This document shows, piece after piece, positions 16,870-26,561 of a DNA stretch of 64,000 bases. Below the pieces are notes generated by a model. The model did no database searches and had not been told where the DNA came from. It saw only the letters and a program-made list of their open reading frames with translations. Made by a program: the position numbers and the translations under genes. The DNA is taken from positions 1,240,001-1,304,000 of the forward strand of contig NZ_CP032744.1 of NCBI RefSeq assembly GCF_003641145.1. Direction: 5' to 3'. Numbering within the stretch: the first letter of the stretch is position 1; every line of letters begins with the position of its first letter. Source of the stretch: Lactiplantibacillus paraplantarum (GTDB taxonomy: Bacteria > Bacillota > Bacilli > Lactobacillales > Lactobacillaceae).

Positions 16870-17607
16870 ATGGCATTAGCGGTACAGCACTTAATTGGTG
16901 GGTATTCGCAAATTCCCGTCCTAAAAGATATTAGTTTTCAGGTGGAACCCGGTGAGTTAGTTGGCTTGATTGGACTTAATGGGGCTGGTAAATCAACGAC
17001 CATTAATCATATTATTGGGCTGTTGACCCCCATGAAAGGCACGATCGCGCTTAACGGCGTGACGTTGGCACAGGATCCGCAAAGTTATAAAAGTCAGATT
17101 GCGTACATTCCAGAGACCCCAATATTATATGAAGAATTGACTTTAAAAGAACATTTAGAAATGACGATGTTAGCTTATGGTTTAGATCAAGATCAGGCTT
17201 GGCAACGCGCTCATGACTTATTAAAAACCTTCCGATTAGATAATAAGTTGGATTGGTTTCCCGCTAATTTTTCAAAGGGTATGAAACAAAAAGTGATGAT
17301 TGTTTGTGCATTCATCACTAACGCTAAGTTGTTTATTATTGATGAACCGTTCTTAGGGCTTGATCCGTTAGCAGTACACGATTTATTGGCGCTAATTGCA
17401 ACGGTCAAAGCACAGGGCGCTGCCGTGTTGATGTCAACTCACGTCTTAGACACGGCTGAAAAAGCTTGCGATAAGTTTGTGTTATTACACGCTGGTGAAG
17501 TACAAACACAGGGGACTTTTGCTGAAATCAAAACGAATTATCCGGATGCCGGTGAGTCGTTAAATGATATTTATCTTTCATTGACCGGGGTGACCCGTGA
17601 TGAATGA
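16870..17607 (+). CDS. ecsA: ABC transporter ATP-binding protein EcsA
   Basis: 245 residues: Walker A GLNGAGKST (35-43), a divergent signature SKGMKQK (135-141) instead of LSGGQ, and Walker B LFIIDEP (154-160). The divergent signature and the pairing with a large EcsB-like membrane protein identify it as EcsA. In Bacillus, Ecs affects protein secretion, regulated membrane proteolysis and competence; the transported substrate is unsettled. It overlaps ecsB by 8 bases. Confidence 0.92.
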   Translation: MALAVQHLIGGYSQIPVLKDISFQVEPGELVGLIGLNGAGKSTTINHIIGLLTPMKGTIALNGVTLAQDPQSYKSQIAYIPETPILYEELTLKEHLEMTMLAYGLDQDQAWQRAHDLLKTFRLDNKLDWFPANFSKGMKQKVMIVCAFITNAKLFIIDEPFLGLDPLAVHDLLALIATVKAQGAAVLMSTHVLDTAEKACDKFVLLHAGEVQTQGTFAEIKTNYPDAGESLNDIYLSLTGVTRDE

Positions 17608-18805
17608 GTTGTTTCAAACGCGGCTACAGCGTCATTTACGCCGGATGCTACGTTACTTACGGCTGGTTTTTAATGATCATTTTGTGATTGCCCTGATGTT
17701 TTTTGTTGGTGGCCTTGGTCTAGCTTATTCGAATTGGCTGAAGTCTCTCGGCCCGCAGCAGACGTGGATCATTGTGCTCCTGGGTCTCTTATTGTGGATT
17801 GGACTAAGTGTTAGTCATATCGCGACGTTATTAGAGCCGGCCGATGCTGTTTTCTTATTACCACGTGAACGTGATGTTCATGCTTACTTTGTCAAAGCAT
17901 GGCGGTATAGTTGGTGGCTGGCGCAAGTCGTTCAAGTGATCTTCGTGGGGCTGACCGTGCCGTTACTCATGATTGTCGATCAAATGACAGGGTGGTCACT
18001 GCTAGCATTATTAATTACTCAATTGGCATTAAAAGATGCCCAATTAACCTTGAGCGTGACGAACTTATATCAAGTGTCGCCAACGATTAAGCGCTGGTTG
18101 CGTCCCCTATACTGGTTGGTCGCGTTAGTAACGTTAGCGCTGGGCTTAATGGTGACACCGTGGTTAAGTGCTTTGATCGCCATCGTTGTCGCAATTGGGC
18201 AACGTTATTTGCACCAGCGAATCTGGCCAACAACGGTGGTGGCTTGGCGTGATGATATTAACGCTGAGGCGAACCGCATGTTAGGTATTTACCGGTTCTT
18301 TAATTTATTTACTGATGTGCCGATGGTTCAAGGAAGCGTCAAACGGCGTCGCTATTTGGACTGGTTATTACGGTGGTTACCTAAAGATCAGCAACATGCA
18401 TTTGGTTATTTATACACGCGTGGCATGTTGCGTGGGACCGAGTTTAGTGGGTTAGTTGTCCGGTTGACATTGATTGGTGCGGTATTGTTGTACTTTAGTG
18501 GTCATGGCTGGTTGGCGATAGCGTTGGATGCCTTGTTTATTTATTTGATTGGGTTCCAACTGTTGCCGTTTTACAAGCAATACGATAATATAGTTTTTAC
18601 GCACATTTATCCGTTGACGACTCAGCAACGGTTGCAGAATTTTCAACGGTTATTACGAAATGTGCTGAGTGTGACCGGCGTTGTCTTTTTGATTGCCTTT
18701 TGGTTAAGCAACGCATCGTTAGCTCAAGTCGGAATTTTACTTGTGGTTAACGTGATTGAAATCTATCTCTTAGTTACTTGGTATCTTAAATTACGATTAG
18801 CCTAA
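17600..18805 (+). CDS. ecsB: ABC transporter membrane protein EcsB
   Basis: 401 residues with multiple hydrophobic segments (for example VIALMFFVGGLGLAYS and TWIIVLLGLLLWIGLS). RERDVHAYFVKAW near residue 95 is typical of the EcsB family. I take the ATG at 17600 rather than the GTG one codon earlier; either start lies inside the end of ecsA, so translation is coupled. It provides the membrane part of the Ecs transporter. Confidence 0.9.
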   Translation: MNELFQTRLQRHLRRMLRYLRLVFNDHFVIALMFFVGGLGLAYSNWLKSLGPQQTWIIVLLGLLLWIGLSVSHIATLLEPADAVFLLPRERDVHAYFVKAWRYSWWLAQVVQVIFVGLTVPLLMIVDQMTGWSLLALLITQLALKDAQLTLSVTNLYQVSPTIKRWLRPLYWLVALVTLALGLMVTPWLSALIAIVVAIGQRYLHQRIWPTTVVAWRDDINAEANRMLGIYRFFNLFTDVPMVQGSVKRRRYLDWLLRWLPKDQQHAFGYLYTRGMLRGTEFSGLVVRLTLIGAVLLYFSGHGWLAIALDALFIYLIGFQLLPFYKQYDNIVFTHIYPLTTQQRLQNFQRLLRNVLSVTGVVFLIAFWLSNASLAQVGILLVVNVIEIYLLVTWYLKLRLA

Positions 18806-18923
18806 AACCTTGTTGTATCAAGGCTTAAAAAGGACTTGACGGATTCAACTTTCGTCTATAAAATGTGATTGTTAAGTCAAATAATAATGAGTCATTAAAT
18901 AAATTTTGAGAGGAGTGGGGCTG

Positions 18924-19709
18924 ATGGATTTCGAACTTGATGATGGCTGGGACGTCTACCCGATCTATGGGAATACGAACAAAGCTTTCATGGGCAAAAA
19001 AAATCACCAACGATTGTTCTTAAAGCGAAACGCCTCGCCGTTCCTAGCGGCGCTGTCGATGGAAGAAATTACCCCGCGATTGATCTGGACAAAGCGTATC
19101 TCTAGTGGTGATACGCTGACTGCCCAAGAGTGGTTGAATGGTCAAACTTTAACGAAGCAACAAATGCGGCTGCCTGAAGTGGCGCATTTATTGGCACGTG
19201 TGCACAATTCCGAGTTGCTTCATCGGATGTTAAGAAAAGTCGGTGGTCAGAGTGCTCGGCCGCAAGACTTTATCCAGCAATATTTACAAGATTTACCAGA
19301 TGATTTACGGCAGCACCCGTTAATGGCCCGGGTACTTAGTGAATTAAAAGGAACTGCACCAACTTTACCAGTCACTGATTATCGTGTCTGTCATGGTGAT
19401 CTTAACCATAAGAACTGGTTGTTATCTGATCGACAACAACTGTACTTAGTTGATTGGGACTCCGCACGGTTTGCGGATCCGGCTTCAGATATTAGCATGT
19501 TGCTATGCGAATATGTGCCATTGAAAGATTGGCAACAGTGGTTTAGTGAGTATGGCGAGACCATGACGACCGCCTTACGAACACGGGTCGTATGGTATGC
19601 AAAGATTAATTTACTATTGAATATTAAGGATAATTATTATCGGAATCAGTACCATCAGATGAACCATGAAATTATCTTTTTGGAAGAACTATCGCAATAC
19701 GAAGTTTAA
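18924..19709 (+). CDS. Choline/aminoglycoside-kinase-like phosphotransferase (YtmP type)
   Basis: 261 residues from the ATG at 18924, which has AGAGGAG upstream (a longer TTG start at 18906 would contain that site). The kinase catalytic loop VCHGDLNHKNWLL and the metal-binding loop LVDWDSARFADPASDIS identify the APH/choline kinase fold. The gene precedes trmB, as ytmP does in Bacillus. The substrate is not known for this subfamily; small alcohols or thiamine-like compounds are possible. Confidence 0.85.
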   Translation: MDFELDDGWDVYPIYGNTNKAFMGKKNHQRLFLKRNASPFLAALSMEEITPRLIWTKRISSGDTLTAQEWLNGQTLTKQQMRLPEVAHLLARVHNSELLHRMLRKVGGQSARPQDFIQQYLQDLPDDLRQHPLMARVLSELKGTAPTLPVTDYRVCHGDLNHKNWLLSDRQQLYLVDWDSARFADPASDISMLLCEYVPLKDWQQWFSEYGETMTTALRTRVVWYAKINLLLNIKDNYYRNQYHQMNHEIIFLEELSQYEV

Positions 19710-19722
19710 TAACGACCAACCG

Positions 19723-19760
19723 ATAGCCGCGAGTCCCAGTCGGAATTCGCGGCTATTTTA
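19723..19760 (+). terminator. Terminator between the kinase-like gene and trmB
   Basis: ATAGCCGCGA (19723-19732) pairs with TCGCGGCTAT (19747-19756), followed by TTTA. It is short of T residues and may only attenuate transcription into trmB, whose start is 36 bases on. Confidence 0.6.
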
Positions 19761-19792
19761 TTGAGTCAGCCGATGAAGAAGGAGTCAACAAG

Positions 19793-20437
19793 ATGCGTGT
19801 GAGAAATAAACCGTGGGCACCCAAGTTAATTGCCGCCCACCCAGAACTAATTACCGAAGATCCAACGCAATATAAAGGGCATTGGCAAAGTCGTTTTGCC
19901 AAAGCGCAACCGCTCCAGATTGAAGTTGGTAGCGGCAAGGGCCAATTCATTATTGAGATGGCCAAGCGCCATCCTGAAATTAATTATGTGGCGATTGAGA
20001 TTCAGACCTCAGTGATTGCGATTATCTTAAAGAAACTAGTTGAAGCGCCGTTACCTAATTTACAATTAGCACACGCAGATGGGCAGGCGGTGACGGCCTT
20101 TTTTGAGCCTCATGAAGTTGACCGTTTGTACTTGAACTTCTCTGATCCCTGGCCCAAATCTCGTCATGAAAAGCGCCGTTTGACGTACAAATCGTTTTTG
20201 AGTAGTTATCGAGAAGTCTTAAAAACCAACGGCCAGATTGAATTTAAAACCGATAATCGCGGCTTGTTTGAATTTTCGTTAACGAGTATGAATAATTTCG
20301 GCATGCGGTTTGAACAAGTCTGGCTGGATCTACACGCTGTTGCAACGCCTGAAGATAACGTCGAAACTGAATATGAACAGAAGTTCAGTGTGGCAGGACC
20401 CATTTACAAAATTATTGCAACTTTCCCAGCTGAATAG
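19793..20437 (+). CDS. trmB: tRNA (guanine-N7-)-methyltransferase
   Basis: 214 residues. The SAM-binding motif EVGSGKG (44-50) is followed by AIEIQ and the family hallmark NFSDPWPKSRHEKRR around 118-133. TrmB makes m7G46 in the tRNA variable loop. GAAGGAG precedes the ATG. The length is normal for Firmicutes TrmB. Confidence 0.96.
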   Translation: MRVRNKPWAPKLIAAHPELITEDPTQYKGHWQSRFAKAQPLQIEVGSGKGQFIIEMAKRHPEINYVAIEIQTSVIAIILKKLVEAPLPNLQLAHADGQAVTAFFEPHEVDRLYLNFSDPWPKSRHEKRRLTYKSFLSSYREVLKTNGQIEFKTDNRGLFEFSLTSMNNFGMRFEQVWLDLHAVATPEDNVETEYEQKFSVAGPIYKIIATFPAE

Positions 20438-20453
20438 ATTGAATGAGAACGGT

Positions 20454-20480
20454 GAGCGTCGATACGCTCGCTGTTTTTTT
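20454..20480 (+). terminator. Terminator of trmB
   Basis: GAGCGT (20454-20459) pairs with ACGCTC (20464-20469) in a tight hairpin with a four-base loop, followed by a seven-T run ending at 20480. Confidence 0.8.
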
Positions 20481-20508
20481 GTTTTAGATATAATTATCGT
20501 GGAATATA

Positions 20509-20548
20509 AAAATTGAGCTGCGGAATCGGAATTCTGCGGCTCAATTTT
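20509..20548 (-). terminator. Bidirectional terminator, mainly for the PepSY-like gene
   Basis: AAAATTGAGC (20509-20518) pairs with GCTCAATTTT (20539-20548), with inner complementarity GGAAT/ATTC. The A/T ends give a T-run on either strand. It lies just behind the stop codon of the minus-strand gene. Confidence 0.7.
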
Positions 20549-20570
20549 ATGTTATGTTGGTTGCTAGTTA

Positions 20571-20894
20571 TTAAAGTCGATAAATGTCTAAAATACTACC
20601 AGTATTCGCATCTGCTAAAAATTCGTATTGTACCAGCTGACCATCCTCGTAACGGGTAATGCCGCCATAGTAGACGTCTGTACGTAACGCGAATTTTTGT
20701 AGTGGGGATTTTTTCATTTCGATCCACGAGCCTTCAATCGGTGCTTCCTTCAAGAATGCGCGCTTGACTTGGCTAAGAATTTGGTTAGGGGTGGGGCGGC
20801 GCAACCGCTTGAACAGTCCGCCAACGGAAAAGCCCCCGGCGATGCCAGCCATCCCAACTGCTAACAAGCCGCCATATTGTAATTGTTTATTCAT
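20571..20894 (-). CDS. Small membrane-anchored protein with a PepSY-like C-terminus
   Basis: 107 residues. An N-terminal helix (GGLLAVGMAGIAGGFSVGG) is followed by a basic stretch (FKRLRRP) and a small domain. Its ending, YEFLADANTGSILDIYRL, resembles the PepSY pattern of a strand with D-x-x-TG-x-I. GGAG precedes the ATG. Such proteins are common in lactobacilli with unknown function; a role in controlling a peptidase or binding the envelope is only an analogy. Confidence 0.65.
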   Translation of the reverse strand: MNKQLQYGGLLAVGMAGIAGGFSVGGLFKRLRRPTPNQILSQVKRAFLKEAPIEGSWIEMKKSPLQKFALRTDVYYGGITRYEDGQLVQYEFLADANTGSILDIYRL

Positions 20895-21062
20895 GATGTT
20901 GCGTCTCCTTTCAGCTAACTTGACTAGGAAATGTTTTATTTAAATTTAGTATACCAATGATTGACGAGAATACAAAGAAAAGTCATAATTAATCAGTATG
21001 ATTTAAGAAAAATACGATATAATATAGTATTGAACGCTAAAATGAGAGTAAAGGGGTTTCAC

Positions 21063-21704
21063 ATGTTAATTACAAGTTATAATCCATCAGAATTAGGTGA
21101 CACGTTAATCACCATTTTACGACCAGATACGGCCACCCAAACGATTGAGACACATGCCAATGTGACGCGCATTAGCGACGCTGACAGTGGGGAAACCTTA
21201 GGCTATAATTTCTTTGACGTTTCCAAGACGTTAGGTGACTTAAACGCTAATGGCCAAGTTCACTTAACGACCGAACAAGTTGAACAATTAAATAATTTAT
21301 TAAAAACCAATGATTTTGAACCCGAATTAGTGTTAGACACTGACCCTAAGTTTGTGGTCGGCTACGTGGAATCGGCCGAAGCACATCCTAAATCTGATCA
21401 TTTGCAGATTACCAAGACCAATATTGGCTCAGATCAGCCGCTTCAGATTGTGAGTGGTTCCCCTAATATGCAGGCGGACATTTTAGTTGTCGTGGCTAAA
21501 GTCGGTGCAATGATGCCTAGCGGTTTAATTATTTGGCCGGGTGAATTACGAGGCGTTAAGAGTGACGGCATGATTGTCTCTGGACGAGAATTGCATTTAC
21601 CGAATGCACCACAACGACCAGGCGCTTTGATTTTGCCAGCCGATTATCAACCAGTGGGTGCAGCGTTTGATTTCAAACGCGCCCAGACATTATTTACCGC
21701 TTAA
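21063..21704 (+). CDS. ytpR: YtpR-type tRNA-binding-domain protein
   Basis: 213 residues from the ATG at 21063 (AAAGGGG upstream); a longer frame to 20961 covers the promoter TATAAT at 21018-21023 and is not credible. An N-terminal DUF4479 domain is followed by an EMAP/tRNA-binding OB fold from about residue 98 (FVVGYVESAEAHPKSDHL), including ELRGVKSDGMIVSGREL. This domain is homologous to the N-terminus of PheT. The gene leads into sftA and murC in one transcript, the same order as ytpR-ytpST-murC in Bacillus. Confidence 0.9.
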   Translation: MLITSYNPSELGDTLITILRPDTATQTIETHANVTRISDADSGETLGYNFFDVSKTLGDLNANGQVHLTTEQVEQLNNLLKTNDFEPELVLDTDPKFVVGYVESAEAHPKSDHLQITKTNIGSDQPLQIVSGSPNMQADILVVVAKVGAMMPSGLIIWPGELRGVKSDGMIVSGRELHLPNAPQRPGALILPADYQPVGAAFDFKRAQTLFTA

Positions 21705-21736
21705 CTTGCAGACATTAAAAACTAGGATGATTGAAA

Positions 21737-24724
21737 ATGAACCATTATGATGGCCCGGCATTTTTCCGGAAATATCGATTTAATAAACCACAAGTGAATA
21801 ATTCAGCGGCCAGTCAATCAACTTCTGCAGTGGCGTCGGCTAGCCCGCAATCCGCCGCTAGTGCGGTGTCTAAGCGACCAACTAGTCAAGCAAAGGATTC
21901 CAAGCAGGTAGCCAGTCAAGCTGCTCGGCCAACTAGTGATGCTACGACTAGCTCAACACTTTTTAATGGTGGGACGCACGGGACTTTTCATCCGTCTCGG
22001 GTACCGTCACAACTTAGTCCGGCTTTAACGAATGGTGGTATTATTCAGGATCACGATGATCGTAATTACTTAGAGATCGAAGCGAGTTTGCATAAACGGC
22101 CGGAAACCTTCTTGTTATTTGCAGATACGACGGCAGCTGATTTACCAGTTGTTGACTTGCAACGCTCATTGGATGCTAGCCCGGCGGAGACTAGTCGTAC
22201 TGAACAATCAGCTGGTCAACAGTCAACGACAGTAGCGGTCACTAGCCATGCCGAACATGCAATCGCGGCTGTTTCTGCCAGTACGACGATCGCTAGCCAA
22301 GCAATGCGGGCTGTAACGGCTGAATCGGACGCGACTGACTCGTCACAGACGGGGATGCCGGCGACGTTGCCAGCAACATCAGCAACCAGTGTGCGGCCGA
22401 CGGAAGTGTTTGAACCGACTGAGCCTGAATTAGCACGTTCAGCGGCTGCAATTAATACGCGGCCAGTCGATAATTCAGCGGTATCAACGGCTCCTACAGA
22501 AGTATTTGAACCGATTGATCCAGCTCTAGCAGCGTCTGCAGCGGCCGTTAATGCGCCAAAGGCAGTTAGTTTGGCATCAGCAAGCCCTACAGAAGTATTT
22601 GAACCGACTGATCCAGCTCTAGCAGCGTCTGCAGCGGCCGTTAATGCGCCAAAGGCAGTTAGTTTGGCATCGGCAGGTCCTACAGAAGTATTTGAACCGA
22701 CTGATCCAGCTCTAGCAGCGTCTGCAGCGGCTGTTAATGCGCCAAAGGCAGTTAGTTTGGCATCGGCAGGTCCTACAGAAGTATTTGAACCGACTGATCC
22801 GAGTCTAGCAGTATCTGCGGCGAGTGCCAATGCTGCATCTGATCTAACTGAAATAAAATCAGCGGCAACCAGTACAGCACCTAAGCCAACGCATGGTTTA
22901 GGATTGTCTTTAGGGGATATTATGACTGCTGAACACGATGCGCAAGCCGATTTGGCCTTGTTTAAGGATCAATCAGCAGCGGCCGTTTCAGCAGCCTCAA
23001 AATCGGCTGCTATTGAGCCCCATTCGCAGGTTGATGAAGAGCCCTATCAACCCGTTGGGATGCGCCCAGTCAGCACGAGTCCCGCAGCAACATCGACGGC
23101 CATAGTGTCAGTTAGTGCTACCGCCACCATGCCGGTTTCACAGGGGAGTGGGGGTGCTAATGCGACAACGGAGCCAGCACAAGTTGCTACTTCGGCGGTC
23201 ACAACTAGTCCTGCATTGTCGGAGACACCAGCATTGGATTCACAACCCGAGTTAGTTCACAGTGGGGGTTCGGCTGCTCCGGTCCTTGAAGATAAGGAAT
23301 TAGCGGCATACCATTTACCACCGTTGAATTTATTAAAGGCACCAATCGTTGCGAATGAATCAGAAATGGACGATTGGATCGAACAGAAGGCCAGTGCTTT
23401 AGACGAATCACTTGACGCATTTGGTGTCAACGCTAACGTGGTCGACTGGACGATTGGTCCAACTGTTACCCAGTTCCAAGTAAAACCGGCTCGAGGCGTC
23501 AAGGTCAGCAAAATCACCAACTTAAATGATGACTTGAAGCTGGCCTTGGCTGCGAAGGATATTCGAATTGAAGCGCCGATACCAGGTCGTAATACAATTG
23601 GTATCGAAATTCCAAACAAGAAGTCCCGACCAGTTATGTTGTCTGAGGTATTGGACTCGGATAAATTCCGTGATAGTCAATCACCACTGACTGTAGCACT
23701 CGGTGTCGATTTGTTTGGTCAACCACAAGTCACTGACTTGCGGAAGATGCCTCACGGATTGATTGCCGGGGCAACTGGTTCTGGTAAATCAGTTTTTATC
23801 AATAGTATTTTGGTTTCAATCTTGTATAAGGCTAATCCGCAACAGGTCAAATTATTGTTAATTGATCCAAAAGCGGTTGAATTAGCACCATATAACGAGA
23901 TTCCACACCTACTAGCACCTGTGATTTCAGAACCTAAAGCAGCCTCAGCAGCGCTAAAATGGGTTGTTGATGAGATGGACAATCGGTACGACAAACTAGC
24001 GGCTGGTGGTGCTCGTAATATTGAACAATTCAATAAACTAGCTGATGAACATGGTGAACCTGCCTTGAAGATGCCGTATATTGTGATTGTCATTGACGAG
24101 TTAGCTGACTTAATGATGGTTGCCTCTAGTGAAGTCCAAGACTACATTGCCCGGATTACCCAGAAAGCCCGAGCGGCAGGGATTCATTTACTAGTTGCGA
24201 CCCAGCGGCCAAGTGTTGATGTGGTCACTGGTTTGATCAAGAATAATATTCCAACGCGGGTGGCCTTCATGGTTGCTAGTCAGATCGATTCGCGGACAAT
24301 TCTGGACGCGAGTGGGGCGGAACGCCTGTTAGGACGCGGGGATATGTTGTATCTTGGTAACGGCCAACCCGCGCCGCTTCGGTTGCAGGGGACGTTTGTG
24401 GATAGTGAAATTGATAGTATTACCCAGTTTGTTCGTGATCAGGCGGCGCCGCACTATGAATTCCAGCCAGACAGCTTAATGAAACATGAGGAAGCAGCAC
24501 GCAATGAAGATGATCTAATGCCTGAAGCCTTGGCTTATATCGCCGATGAAGACACTATGTCGACATCAAAATTGCAACGAAACTTCTCAATCGGGTACAA
24601 TCGAGCGGCTAATATTATTGATGATTTGGAAAGTCGCGGCTATGTTTCAGCAGCTAAGGGATCCAAACCACGCGATGTATATTTTACGGCAGCAGATTTA
24701 ACTAAATTACAAGCCAATTCATAA
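21737..24724 (+). CDS. sftA: FtsK/SpoIIIE-type DNA translocase SftA
   Basis: About 995 residues. No membrane segments are present at the N-terminus, which separates it from membrane-bound FtsK/SpoIIIE and fits the soluble SftA type. A long Ala/Ser/Thr-rich linker (to about 520) contains five copies of a 31-residue repeat. The motor domain has Walker A GATGSGKS (about 678) and Walker B IVIDELADLMM (about 782). A C-terminal gamma winged helix (about 925-995) reads sequence polarity signals. It moves chromosomal DNA out of the closing septum. I use the ATG at 21737 with AGGA upstream. It lies between ytpR and murC. Confidence 0.92.
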   Translation: MNHYDGPAFFRKYRFNKPQVNNSAASQSTSAVASASPQSAASAVSKRPTSQAKDSKQVASQAARPTSDATTSSTLFNGGTHGTFHPSRVPSQLSPALTNGGIIQDHDDRNYLEIEASLHKRPETFLLFADTTAADLPVVDLQRSLDASPAETSRTEQSAGQQSTTVAVTSHAEHAIAAVSASTTIASQAMRAVTAESDATDSSQTGMPATLPATSATSVRPTEVFEPTEPELARSAAAINTRPVDNSAVSTAPTEVFEPIDPALAASAAAVNAPKAVSLASASPTEVFEPTDPALAASAAAVNAPKAVSLASAGPTEVFEPTDPALAASAAAVNAPKAVSLASAGPTEVFEPTDPSLAVSAASANAASDLTEIKSAATSTAPKPTHGLGLSLGDIMTAEHDAQADLALFKDQSAAAVSAASKSAAIEPHSQVDEEPYQPVGMRPVSTSPAATSTAIVSVSATATMPVSQGSGGANATTEPAQVATSAVTTSPALSETPALDSQPELVHSGGSAAPVLEDKELAAYHLPPLNLLKAPIVANESEMDDWIEQKASALDESLDAFGVNANVVDWTIGPTVTQFQVKPARGVKVSKITNLNDDLKLALAAKDIRIEAPIPGRNTIGIEIPNKKSRPVMLSEVLDSDKFRDSQSPLTVALGVDLFGQPQVTDLRKMPHGLIAGATGSGKSVFINSILVSILYKANPQQVKLLLIDPKAVELAPYNEIPHLLAPVISEPKAASAALKWVVDEMDNRYDKLAAGGARNIEQFNKLADEHGEPALKMPYIVIVIDELADLMMVASSEVQDYIARITQKARAAGIHLLVATQRPSVDVVTGLIKNNIPTRVAFMVASQIDSRTILDASGAERLLGRGDMLYLGNGQPAPLRLQGTFVDSEIDSITQFVRDQAAPHYEFQPDSLMKHEEAARNEDDLMPEALAYIADEDTMSTSKLQRNFSIGYNRAANIIDDLESRGYVSAAKGSKPRDVYFTAADLTKLQANS
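22397..22860 (+). repeat. 93-bp tandem repeat inside sftA
   Basis: Copies start near 22397, 22493, 22586, 22679 and 22772. The three central steps are exactly 93 bases. The middle copies are almost identical in DNA, while the first and last are degenerate. Each encodes a 31-residue unit starting PTEVFEPTDPALAASAAAVN. The in-frame period and location in a disordered linker suggest slippage or recombination changes copy number between strains. Confidence 0.9.
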
Positions 24725-24785
24725 TTAAAAATAAACGATTCACCGCATGGTTGATGAATTGTGAATATGGGAGATTATTAATATA

Positions 24786-26096
24786 ATGGATAAAGCAACG
24801 GTTTATTATTTTGTTGGGATCAAGGGCTCTGGTATGAGCTCATTAGCTTTAATTTTGCATGACAAAGGTTATCAAGTTGAAGGCTCAGATATCGAACAAT
24901 ACACGTTCACGCAAAAAGGACTGGCTGCGGCCGGTATCAAGATGTTGCCGTTTTCGGAAGCTAATATTCGTGAAGGCTTGACGGTGATTGCTGGGAATTC
25001 ATTTACTGATGATCATCCTGAAATCAAGAAGGCTCGTGAGATGGGCCTACCCGTTTACCGTTATCATGAATTCCTTGGCAAATTAATGGAGGGCTTTACA
25101 AGTATCGGTGTGGCTGGTACTCATGGTAAGACGTCGACAACTGGCTTACTATCACACGTGTTGAGCCATATTGCCCCAACGAGCTACTTGATTGGTGATG
25201 GAACTGGCAAGGGTACGCCTGATGCGCGCTTCTTCGTCTTTGAAGCGGACGAATATCGGCGGCACTTTGTCGCTTACCACCCCGACTATGCGATCATGAC
25301 GAACGTTGACTTTGACCATCCTGACTATTACAAGGATTTGGCTGATGTTCAAGCCGCTTTCCAACAATTTGGTAATCAAGTAAAGAAGGGCATCTTTGCT
25401 TGGGGTGACGACGAAAGTCTACGGAATCTTGACGTTGATACCCCAATTTACTATTACGGGACGAATGACCGTGACGACTTTCAAGCGGTGAATATCAAAC
25501 GGACGACTAAGGGGTCTTCATTCGAAGTGAAGTACCACGATGAGTCGTTAGGGGAATTCGAGATTCCGTTGTTTGGTGAACACAACGTCTTAAATAGTAC
25601 GGCTGTCATTGCGGTATCCTATTTTGAAAAAGTAAACTTGGATGAAATTCGGCGGGAACTCCTCGACTTTAGTGGTGTTAAGCGACGTTTTTCAGAACAG
25701 CAAGTTGGCGATATGGTTATGATTGACGACTATGCACATCATCCATCTGAAATTAAAGCAACGTTGGATGCTGCCCGCCAAAAGTATCCGGATAAGGAAA
25801 TTTTAGCAGTCTTCCAACCACATACGTTCTCACGGACGAAAGCATTGATGGACGGCTTTGCAGCCAGCTTAAGCAAGGCCGATCACGTCTTTTTGACCAA
25901 CATTTTCAGTTCCGCCCGTGAAAAGTCCGGCGATGTCTCATCTAAAGATTTAGCCGCTAAGTTACCTAATGGTGGTGAGATTATCACGACCGATGACATG
26001 TCGGCTTTAACGGCTTATCACAATGCTGTCGCTGTCTTTATGGGTGCTGGTGACATTCAAAAGTACGAAAAGATTTATAAAGATCAAATGAAATAA
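24786..26096 (+). CDS. murC: UDP-N-acetylmuramate--L-alanine ligase
   Basis: 436 residues. The UDP-binding start is [16 protein letters not shown] (9-24), the ATP loop GTHGKTS lies at 111-117, FEADEY follows, and [10 protein letters not shown] marks the Mur ligase C-domain. It adds L-alanine to UDP-MurNAc in peptidoglycan precursor synthesis in the cytoplasm. Length and motifs are normal. GGGAG lies about 13 bases before the ATG. It is the last gene of the ytpR-sftA-murC transcript. Confidence 0.97.
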   Translation: MDKATVYYFVGIKGSGMSSLALILHDKGYQVEGSDIEQYTFTQKGLAAAGIKMLPFSEANIREGLTVIAGNSFTDDHPEIKKAREMGLPVYRYHEFLGKLMEGFTSIGVAGTHGKTSTTGLLSHVLSHIAPTSYLIGDGTGKGTPDARFFVFEADEYRRHFVAYHPDYAIMTNVDFDHPDYYKDLADVQAAFQQFGNQVKKGIFAWGDDESLRNLDVDTPIYYYGTNDRDDFQAVNIKRTTKGSSFEVKYHDESLGEFEIPLFGEHNVLNSTAVIAVSYFEKVNLDEIRRELLDFSGVKRRFSEQQVGDMVMIDDYAHHPSEIKATLDAARQKYPDKEILAVFQPHTFSRTKALMDGFAASLSKADHVFLTNIFSSAREKSGDVSSKDLAAKLPNGGEIITTDDMSALTAYHNAVAVFMGAGDIQKYEKIYKDQMK

Positions 26097-26101
26097 TGCT
26101 T

Positions 26102-26132
26102 AAAAAGCGTTCCTGGTGGGGGACGCTTTTTT
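26102..26132 (+). terminator. Terminator of murC
   Basis: AAAAAGCGT (26102-26110) pairs with ACGCTTTTTT (26123-26132), directly behind the murC stop codon. Confidence 0.85.
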
Positions 26133-26270
26133 AGTCCGTCTTTAAATTGATTTGTCATTAACCAGCGTTAGCATCCAAGATGACATCTCAATGGGGGAGA
26201 TTATTGGCAAACAGCATTTGCGCGTCCTATTTCGGCCTTACAAGTTTTAATGAAACTTATGCAGTCGATA

Positions 26271-26324
26271 AATAAAGCACCAATGAGGATAATTCACTGG
26301 AATCTCCGTCATTGGTGCTTTATT
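26271..26324. terminator. Strong bidirectional hairpin between murC and the feo genes
   Basis: A 16-base perfect stem (26271-26286 with 26309-26324) begins AATAAAGCACC and has A/T-rich outer ends. It probably terminates the feo transcript on the minus strand. The stretch 26133-26270 between it and the murC terminator holds no gene I recognise. Confidence 0.65.
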
Positions 26325-26380
26325 AGTGTGTATGATTTTCAGGTGTTAACCACGTGGCTAGTGGGGCAGGTGCTACAATC

Positions 26381-26545
26381 TTAGTTTTGTTGTTTTTGGG
26401 CCTTGTTTAACATTTTTTTAGCTTCACAATCGTAGTCGCAGGCCGCGCACTTGCCTTTTTTAGCACGTTTGACCACGCGATAAATCTGATACCCAGCAGC
26501 CCCAATAATTAGTGCGATAATTAAGAAATTAATGAATAATGCCAT
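26381..26545 (-). CDS. FeoB-associated Cys-rich membrane protein
   Basis: 54 residues from the ATG at 26545 (AGGAG upstream). One membrane helix (LFINFLIIALIIGAAGYQIY) is followed by a basic tail with KCAACDYDCEAKK, three cysteines in a CxxCxxxC arrangement. This is the small FeoB-associated protein family that follows feoB in many Firmicutes and may act like FeoC or pass iron on. It starts 16 bases after the feoB stop codon. Confidence 0.85.
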   Translation of the reverse strand: MALFINFLIIALIIGAAGYQIYRVVKRAKKGKCAACDYDCEAKKMLNKAQKQQN

Positions 26546-26561
26546 GTGAATCAAACTCCTT

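Noticed and set aside
22216..22830. 204-codon open frame on the minus strand inside sftA
   Set aside because: It is the complement of the low-complexity Ala/Ser/Thr repeat of sftA. It has no ribosome binding site, and its apparent repeats mirror the 93-bp units.
22397..22860. CRISPR-like regular repeats
   Set aside because: The 93-bp units abut without spacers, keep the sftA reading frame and encode a protein repeat; no cas genes are present.
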